A stretch of 11,450 nucleotides of DNA from positions 1-11,450 of the forward strand of contig CACXHG010000010.1 of assembly GCA_902767355.1 (NCBI GenBank). Reading direction: 5' to 3'. The notes under the pieces are model-generated. The model searched no databases and was not told where the DNA came from. It was given only the letters and a program-made list of their open reading frames with translations. This document shows positions 6,969 through 11,450 of the stretch, piece after piece; positions within the stretch are counted from its first letter, which is position 1, and each line of letters begins with the position of its first letter. Made by a program: the position numbers and the translations under genes. The DNA comes from an uncultured Bacteroidia bacterium. GTDB lineage: Bacteria > Bacteroidota > Bacteroidia > Bacteroidales > UBA932.

Positions 6969-8081
6969 ATGAAAAAGACTATACTCGTATTAGCGGCGCT
7001 GCTGGTGGCAATCGCAGGTAATGGCCGCAGCAAGACTTACGGTGCAGACGCCGTCAATCTCAGCCAGAAGGGCCATGCCAACTGCTACATAGTGTCGGCT
7101 CCCGGCCTCTATTGCTTCGATGTCACGGTTATAGGCAACGGCCAGCAGGGCATCATCGCCGGCGCGCGTTTCCACACCGCCAGCGCGGCCATAGCTCCCG
7201 CTTCGGCCAAGATACTGCTGAATGAGAACGATGTCATCGGCGACGTGCGTTTCGACGGCAGCAAGATATATTTCACCGCCGGCCAGGCCGAAGGAAACGC
7301 TCAGCTGGGCGTGTATGACGCGGCCGGCAAGTGCCTGTGGAGCTGGCATATATGGCGTACCGACGCCCCCGAGGACTTTACTTTTACCAATTGCGACGAA
7401 ATCTCCTGGACGGTGATGGACCGCAACCTGGGCGCCACCGGCGCTACTGCCGCCGACGGCAGCGCCACCTATGGCCTCTACTATCAGTGGGGCCGCAAGG
7501 ATCCGTTCCCTGCAGAGGTGGTCGCCAGGGGCATGTACACCAATGCCGGGCGTTCTCTGGCCTACGCCGTGGAGCATCCCCGCCAGGCCTTCAAGCCAGT
7601 CACTTGGAGAGATGTCTATGATGCCTACGACTGGAATGCGCCTCACCGCGATTCTGTAAACCACGCCCTCTGGGGCAATCCCGATTTCGAATATATCCAT
7701 CCGCTCAAAGAGCTGGTCAAGACCATCTACGACCCCTGCCCGGCAGGTTATGTGGTGGCTCCGGCCAACGCTTTCAGGGACTTCGGCTGCGCCGACAAGA
7801 TGGAATACGGCGAAGATGGCTTTCTCTTTACCGCCGACGGCGGCAAGAAAGTCTTCTTCCCCTACAGCGGAGGCATCTACACCGGGCCCAAGTTGCCGCG
7901 CGTGGACCGCAAAGGCCAGAAGTATTTCGCCGTGTGGAATTCTTCCACTGCCCGCTTCGTGTATTGGGACGACGGCGGCAGCCGCACCGCAGTGCTCCCC
8001 GAGAGTCGGGAAGCCCGCCTCTGGTACGGCGACAGCCGCGCCTGCCTCTATCCGGTAAGATGCGTCCGGCAGGCAGAATAG
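6969..8081 (+). CDS. Secreted FISUMP-like protein
   Basis: This 370-residue protein has an N-terminal signal peptide (hydrophobic 4-16, cut perhaps after AIA) and no lipobox. The first part (about 26-135) contains NLSQKGHANCYIV and CLWSWHIWRTDAP, a pairing often seen in Bacteroidota surface proteins. The second part (about 143-370) resembles the FISUMP (Fibrobacter succinogenes major paralogous) domain: VMDRNLGAT (149-157), GLYYQWGRKDPFP (169-181), YDPCPAGYVV (254-263), a body rich in Gly and Tyr, and the closing LYPVRCV (360-366). The family is related in fold to C-type-lectin-like/formylglycine-enzyme-like proteins as I recall; its role is unknown. Fifteen nt separate it from the barrel gene, and it overlaps the peptidase gene by 22 nt. 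An AAGG-containing purine stretch lies 8-15 nt upstream of the ATG. Ligand binding at the surface is a guess. Confidence 0.72.
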   Translation: MKKTILVLAALLVAIAGNGRSKTYGADAVNLSQKGHANCYIVSAPGLYCFDVTVIGNGQQGIIAGARFHTASAAIAPASAKILLNENDVIGDVRFDGSKIYFTAGQAEGNAQLGVYDAAGKCLWSWHIWRTDAPEDFTFTNCDEISWTVMDRNLGATGATAADGSATYGLYYQWGRKDPFPAEVVARGMYTNAGRSLAYAVEHPRQAFKPVTWRDVYDAYDWNAPHRDSVNHALWGNPDFEYIHPLKELVKTIYDPCPAGYVVAPANAFRDFGCADKMEYGEDGFLFTADGGKKVFFPYSGGIYTGPKLPRVDRKGQKYFAVWNSSTARFVYWDDGGSRTAVLPESREARLWYGDSRACLYPVRCVRQAE

Positions 8082-8758
8082 TCTTTATGCTGGCGGTGCT
8101 TATGGCACCGCTTGCGGTTTATGCGCAGGCCATCGACTGGCCCGCGGGCAGCGTGTTGTCTGCCGCGCAATTGAAACTTCTGGGGGAGGATGCCTTCTTC
8201 TGGAGTTCACCCGTCACAGACGATGTGTTTGAGCGCATAGACGGGCTTTCGTTCGGCCGCGGCTGCACCACCAAGCGTGCCTCGCTGGCCTATCTGCACG
8301 TGCTGCACCACAACTTTGCAGGCCGCAGTCAGGTGGGGGAGATGATCTGCGCGCAGGCGGCCGCCGCCGATCTGCTGGCTATTTTCAGGGAACTCTACGA
8401 TGCCGGTTATCCCATAGAAAAGATGTATCTTGTAGACCGCTATGGCGCCAGCGACGAGCGCTCCATGGCCGACAACAACACCTCCTGCTTCAACTTTCGC
8501 TCGCGTCCGGGACAGAAGACCCTTTCGCTTCACGCCGGCGGCCTGGCGGTGGACATCAATCCGCTGTACAATCCTTATGTGAAAGGGGCGCGCATCGAGC
8601 CCGCCGACGGGGCGCAATATGCCGACCGCAGCCGGCGCTGCCGCTATTACATCCGCAAGGGCGACGTGTGCTGGAAGGCCTTTACCCGCCGCGGCTGGAG
8701 CTGGGGCGGCAGCTGGCGCAGCGCCCAGGACTATCAACATTTCGAGAAAAATCACTAA
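8060..8758 (+). CDS. M15-family zinc peptidase (VanY/D-Ala-D-Ala carboxypeptidase-like), secreted
   Basis: This 232-residue protein has the M15 fold signature. SLHAGGLAVDI supplies zinc ligands His158 and Asp165, and DYQHFE supplies His227 with a nearby Glu229; the WGGSW motif (215-219) lies between. YGASDERSMADNNTSCFNF and DINPLYNPYV are typical of the Bacteroidota branch annotated as M15 or D-alanyl-D-alanine carboxypeptidase family. Such enzymes cut D-Ala-D-Ala or L-Ala-D-Glu bonds in peptidoglycan peptides; which bond is cut here is not determinable. A signal peptide precedes it (cut after VYA, residue 22), leaving Gln23 at the new N-terminus. The frame is open further upstream (ATG 7934), but that lies deep inside the FISUMP gene and would bury the signal peptide. 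ATG 8060 gives Arg-containing n-region then hydrophobic core; ATG 8087 would lose the basic residues. Confidence 0.85.
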   Translation: MRPAGRIVFMLAVLMAPLAVYAQAIDWPAGSVLSAAQLKLLGEDAFFWSSPVTDDVFERIDGLSFGRGCTTKRASLAYLHVLHHNFAGRSQVGEMICAQAAAADLLAIFRELYDAGYPIEKMYLVDRYGASDERSMADNNTSCFNFRSRPGQKTLSLHAGGLAVDINPLYNPYVKGARIEPADGAQYADRSRRCRYYIRKGDVCWKAFTRRGWSWGGSWRSAQDYQHFEKNH

Positions 8759-8764
8759 TCCGAT

Positions 8765-9976
8765 ATGAGACGAATCGCTTTATTTGCCCTAATGCTTCTG
8801 GGCGCGCTTTCTGCCTTGGCACAGCCCTATCCCAAAGGTGAGATAATGGCCATGGGCTATCTGTGCTTCAGGGACAAGTCTGCCAACGAGGAGTGCTTCC
8901 GCAAGCTGGCAGAAGCCGGGATAGATATGATTACCCTGGATATGGACCAGTCCAGTGCCATGCGGCAGATGGATCTGGCCGCGCAGTTCGGCATCAGGAT
9001 AAATGCCGTGGTGATGGGCTATGCCGCCAGCTACAGCCAGGACCCGGAACACTACACCGGCCTGGATTCTCTTGTGTCGGCCATCAAAGGCCATCCGGCC
9101 CTGTTCTGCTACCACATCTACGACGAGCCGGGCCTCAACCTTATACCCAGGCTCAATGTGGCCAAACGTCATATAGAAGAGCTGGACCCGGAGCATCCCG
9201 TCTATATCAATCTGAATCCGGTCGGCTCTGTAAATGCCCTTGGTACAGATTATTATCCGGATTATATAAATACCCTGGCCAGGGAATGCGACCTGAAGCT
9301 GCTCTCCTACGACTGCTATCCGGCCTATCTCGACGGGATGCTCAACAACTGGTATTGGTGCCAGGAAACAGTCTCTGCCTGCGCCCGCAGCCGTGGCATT
9401 CCGTTCTGGGCGTTTGCAGCCACCAGCTGGATAGACCTCGAGTCCCCGCTCGCCGTGCGCGCCCGACCGACCCGGGAGAATATCCGCCTGCAGGTCAATA
9501 CCAACCTGGCCTATGGTGCCCAGGTGATACAGTATTTCACCATACGCGATTTCAGCGGCTCGTCGCTGGCTCCGTTCATGGCAGACAGTGTGTGGACCGA
9601 GGCTTATGACATGCTTAAGGATGTCAATCTTGAGATGAAGGCCCGGCAGGAGGTCTTTGCCGGCTGCAGGGTTCTTGCCACCGGATTTACCTTCCGACCG
9701 CCTTTCGGCACCATGCCGCTTGTCGAATCCGACCTGCCCGCCGTCATTTCTTCAGTTGAGAGCGACCGCACCGCCCTGGTGTCGGTCCTTGAAAACAATG
9801 GCAGCCGGTATGTAGCCGTGGTCAGCACCAGCCCGGATCAGACCACCGGGATTTCTGTGGAATTTGCTTCCGGTGCCGAGATGATAGACAATGCCGGCAA
9901 TCTGGTTTCCCAGAATGCCGGCACGAAATTCTTTGCCCTCGAGCCGGGCGGTATGCTTGTTTTCAGGTGCAGGTGA
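8765..9976 (+). CDS. Secreted GH-like barrel protein, minimal form without BACON-like module
   Basis: This 403-residue protein is the shortest complete family member. After a signal peptide cut at ALA-Gln20, the barrel begins almost at once (GEIMAMGYLCF, 25-35) with no coiled coil and no BACON-like module. Barrel motifs are IYDEP (Glu121, putative acid/base), YINLNP (147-152), YDCYP (Asp183) and the seventh-strand PFWAFAATSW, with Glu226 soon after. The last strands read TNLAYGAQVIQYF (246-258). A C-terminal beta domain (about 295-403) has LENNGSRYVAVV and ends GGMLVFRCR. Because it lacks accessory modules, it defines the family core. The mature N-terminus would be Gln-Pro-Tyr-Pro, a possible substrate of the cyclotransferase in the same operon. 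It resembles the truncated gene at the left edge most closely. Enzymatic activity is not established. Confidence 0.82.
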   Translation: MRRIALFALMLLGALSALAQPYPKGEIMAMGYLCFRDKSANEECFRKLAEAGIDMITLDMDQSSAMRQMDLAAQFGIRINAVVMGYAASYSQDPEHYTGLDSLVSAIKGHPALFCYHIYDEPGLNLIPRLNVAKRHIEELDPEHPVYINLNPVGSVNALGTDYYPDYINTLARECDLKLLSYDCYPAYLDGMLNNWYWCQETVSACARSRGIPFWAFAATSWIDLESPLAVRARPTRENIRLQVNTNLAYGAQVIQYFTIRDFSGSSLAPFMADSVWTEAYDMLKDVNLEMKARQEVFAGCRVLATGFTFRPPFGTMPLVESDLPAVISSVESDRTALVSVLENNGSRYVAVVSTSPDQTTGISVEFASGAEMIDNAGNLVSQNAGTKFFALEPGGMLVFRCR

Positions 9977-9997
9977 GAAGTCGCAAGGCAGTCAGGG

Positions 9998-10669
9998 TTA
10001 TAGGCCTCTGAAGAAGACGGTCTGCTTGCCATCAAAGTCCATGCGGGTCATATCGACCTTCTCGCCGTCTTTGTCTATGATCATGGTGATTGACCCCCCG
10101 CAGCCGTCCCAGGTATAGTCGCGGCTCTGCTCGCAGGTATATATCAGTTCGGGGGTCGACTGGAAGAGGCAGCGGTAGCCGCTGCGTTCGCTTCGGCTGC
10201 CGGAGAAGCTTATCTTCCAGTTGTAGTGCCCGTGTCCGAGATCTTCCAGCATTTGGGCCGTGGCTTGGCAGCCGGTGATGTATTCCTGCTCTTCTTCCAT
10301 GTCGAAAAAGGGATAAGTGCCTTGCCAGGACAGCTCCCAGATCCCTTCGCCCTTGCAGGTGATGCTCAGGCCGGCCACTTTTTTCTTGGCGTCCACCTTC
10401 CATACGGTGCCTGGGGTGAGTATGCTTTTGCCGCCGGTTTCGTAGGAAGACGTGCCGTAGCTGGTTTCGTAATATCCGTATCGGTCATAGCTCAAGGCCG
10501 ACTCCAGCGAAATCAGGTAGTCAGGTATAAGGTCGGTGGCGATTTTCTTCAGATAGGTCTCGGCTATGGAGTAAGTCCTTTCCCTGCTGCCGCTGTACTC
10601 CTCGACATAATCGACCTTATCGCATGCGGCCAGGCTACAGGCCAGAATCAACAAATATATCTTTTTCAT
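9998..10669 (-). CDS. Lipoprotein of unknown function
   Basis: This 223-residue protein opens with a clear lipoprotein signal (MKKIYLLILACSLAAC, lipid Cys16), then DKVDYVEEYSGS. The acidic residues after the Cys leave surface exposure possible. The first third is Tyr/Ser-rich (DRYGYYETSYGTSSYETGG region); the rest alternates polar and hydrophobic residues in a beta-like way (GIWELSWQGTYPFF, HYNWKISFSG). I do not recognise a family. It starts 12 nt after the stop of the outer-membrane barrel gene at 10682-11275, so the two are likely co-transcribed and may act together in the outer membrane. Its end faces the plus-strand operon, with 21 nt between stop codons and no recognisable terminator hairpin. 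Confidence 0.72.
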   Translation of the reverse strand: MKKIYLLILACSLAACDKVDYVEEYSGSRERTYSIAETYLKKIATDLIPDYLISLESALSYDRYGYYETSYGTSSYETGGKSILTPGTVWKVDAKKKVAGLSITCKGEGIWELSWQGTYPFFDMEEEQEYITGCQATAQMLEDLGHGHYNWKISFSGSRSERSGYRCLFQSTPELIYTCEQSRDYTWDGCGGSITMIIDKDGEKVDMTRMDFDGKQTVFFRGL

Positions 10670-10681
10670 GGTGATTGTTTT

Positions 10682-11275
10682 CTAAAAGGTGAAACCTATG
10701 CCGAAGCGGCCTATGAACGACGAATTGCCGAAGACCAGCTCGGCGAAAACCGGATATGTGCTGCTCTCGCGGAACCCCAGCAGTATGGCCTCGTAGGCCA
10801 GGCCGGGCTTCATGGTCTGGTATTTACGCTCGGTGAATGTGGCCGTGAGTTTGCCGCCAATCCCGGCTCCGGAATACAGCTGCCAGTAGCCTTTCTCCAG
10901 CCAGAAATATCTGGCCTGGGCCATCAGGTAAAAGTTGTGGTGGCTGCGATGCGTGGTAAACAGGTCTTCCACAGGCTCGAAATAGTTGTCGGAGTGCATG
11001 CCCCAGGCCGCCATGGCGCCCACGCTGATGCGCTTGGCCACGAACTGACGGTACTGCAGGCCGAACACCGGGGTAAAATACTCTTTGACATACCGGCCTT
11101 CATAGCCCGAATACAGGTCCCATACGCTGGTGCTGTATGTGTAATCGGTGAAGAATGAATCGGCGGGGATGCCCATCGTGAACACGACGTCGTGCCTGTC
11201 CCCAATCTGGGGTTGCGCGTGGGCCAGCTCTGGCGCGAGAATGGCCAGTAATACAAGTAAACAGAACTTTTTCAT
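10682..11275 (-). CDS. Small outer-membrane beta-barrel protein
   Basis: This 197-residue protein has a signal peptide (MKKFCLLVLLAILAPELAHA, cut after residue 20) leaving Gln21 at the mature N-terminus. The mature part has features of a small outer-membrane beta barrel: alternating strands rich in Tyr, Phe and Gly (YFTPVFGLQYRQFVAKRISV, GYWQLYSGAGIGGKL, YPVFAELVFGN) and a final strand GRFGIGFTF ending in Phe, as expected for a BAM substrate. By length it would suit an eight-stranded barrel of the PF13505 type. Its role is unknown. It is the first gene of a two-gene minus-strand unit with the lipoprotein at 9998-10669. Confidence 0.75.
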   Translation of the reverse strand: MKKFCLLVLLAILAPELAHAQPQIGDRHDVVFTMGIPADSFFTDYTYSTSVWDLYSGYEGRYVKEYFTPVFGLQYRQFVAKRISVGAMAAWGMHSDNYFEPVEDLFTTHRSHHNFYLMAQARYFWLEKGYWQLYSGAGIGGKLTATFTERKYQTMKPGLAYEAILLGFRESSTYPVFAELVFGNSSFIGRFGIGFTF

Positions 11276-11324
11276 TGGCTGATGTTTACAACTTAAATGC
11301 AGGCGGTGCCAAAAAATAACGGAT
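11276..11324. other. 49-nt intergenic gap upstream of the outer-membrane protein gene
   Basis: This is the longest gene-free stretch in the window. On the minus strand it contains a T-rich run (TTATTTTTTGG, complement of about 11309-11319) followed by AT-rich sequence (ATTTAAGTTGTAAAC) ahead of the ATG. A TTTG is present that could be a Bacteroidota -33 element, but I find no matching TAnnTTTG -7 element at the right distance. The T-run has no convincing hairpin before it. A promoter for the minus-strand pair may lie here, or the pair may be read through from the gene to the right; the sequence does not decide. Confidence 0.3.
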
Positions 11325-11450
11325 TCAAATGAGAATGTCTTCCAGACCGAGTTTCGGCACGAAGTGGACGCCGCCGCGCCGGTAGTAGTTCAGGTCTTCA
11401 CCCTGGTGCACGGGCTTGAGGAAGATGGTCTCGGCGGGTTTGCCGATGGC
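11325..11450 (-). CDS. Unidentified protein, C-terminal 41 residues only
   Basis: A minus-strand frame is open from the right edge of the window to TGA at 11325-11327. The visible residues include IGKPAETIFLKPVHQGEDLN, then YYRRGGVHFVPKLGLEDILI at the end. The composition looks like real protein, and the frame runs without a stop to the edge, but I do not recognise the family. It has no membrane segment in the visible part. It lies 49 nt upstream of the outer-membrane protein gene on the same strand, so co-transcription is possible. Being only a tail, it gives no basis for a functional call. Confidence 0.6.
   Translation of the reverse strand, partial: AIGKPAETIFLKPVHQGEDLNYYRRGGVHFVPKLGLEDILI

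Larger units (their letters stand above)
2..9976 (+). other. Predicted nine-gene operon built round a barrel-protein family
   Basis: Nine same-strand genes follow each other with gaps of 3, 6, 9, 6, 1 and 15 nt, then a 22-nt overlap, then 6 nt. Nothing resembling a promoter or hairpin terminator fits in those gaps, so one transcript is the simplest reading. The promoter must lie left of the window. The unit ends against a convergent gene only 21 nt away. Five members are paralogues of one barrel family; the other four are a BACON-like lipoprotein, a glutaminyl cyclotransferase, a FISUMP-like protein and an M15-type peptidase. All eight genes with a visible N-terminus encode an export signal, so the whole unit serves the cell envelope or outside. 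Operon status is inference from spacing. Confidence 0.75.

Noticed and set aside
7934..8059. Upstream extension of the M15-type peptidase frame
   Set aside because: The extension lies wholly inside the FISUMP-like gene and would place the signal peptide 42 residues from the N-terminus; ATG 8060 gives a normal signal peptide.
9977..9997. Bidirectional terminator between the convergent genes
   Set aside because: The 21-nt gap holds no inverted repeat or T-run on either strand.
10226..11158. Plus-strand open frame of about 310 codons across the minus-strand pair
   Set aside because: It runs through two minus-strand genes with clear export signals and across their 12-nt junction, with no start context or motif of its own.
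11305..11324. Possible intrinsic terminator for the gene at the right edge (T-run on the minus strand)
   Set aside because: No stable hairpin precedes the T-run; only a three-base pairing around it can be drawn.

Overview
The window looks like chromosomal DNA of a Bacteroidota bacterium, most likely a GC-rich member of the Bacteroidales. By eye G+C is clearly above 50%; an Alistipes/Rikenellaceae-like or uncultured gut lineage would fit, but rank below order is a guess. The signs are short MKK/MKR signal peptides with Bacteroidota-type lipoboxes, weak Shine-Dalgarno sites, DUF4988 and BACON-like modules, a FISUMP-type protein, and Gln directly after several predicted signal peptidase I sites. 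The window is almost fully coding: no gene-free stretch exceeds about 50 bases, and I see no tRNA, rRNA, insertion sequence, CRISPR array or SusC/SusD pair.

Positions 2-9976 (+ strand) hold nine tightly packed genes that read as one operon whose promoter lies left of the window. Five are paralogues of one family: a (beta/alpha)8-like glycoside-hydrolase-type barrel with a beta-sandwich-like C-terminus (2-649 partial, 653-2236, 2243-3844, 5472-6953, 8765-9976). Two are lipoproteins with a coiled-coil stalk and a BACON-like module, one has a cleavable signal peptide plus the BACON-like module, one has a signal peptide and the barrel only, and the first lacks its N-terminus here. Between them lie a lipoprotein with coiled coil, DUF4988 and the same BACON-like module but no barrel (3854-4702), a lipoprotein glutaminyl-peptide cyclotransferase (4709-5470), a secreted FISUMP-like protein (6969-8081) and a secreted M15-type zinc peptidase (8060-8758, overlapping the previous gene by 22 nt).

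The right end is on the minus strand and converges on the operon. It holds a two-gene unit, a small outer-membrane beta-barrel protein (11275-10682) then a lipoprotein (10669-9998), and the last 41 codons of an unidentified gene (11450-11325).

As a working model (inference), the operon encodes a cell-envelope set: surface lipoproteins and secreted barrel proteins acting on or binding a glycan, a cyclotransferase that could cap N-terminal Gln of exported partners as pyroglutamate, and a peptidase that may act on peptidoglycan stems. The substrate cannot be read from sequence. The barrel family keeps an Asp-Glu-Pro motif typical of a clan-A acid/base but lacks a Glu at the usual nucleophile site, so catalysis itself is open.
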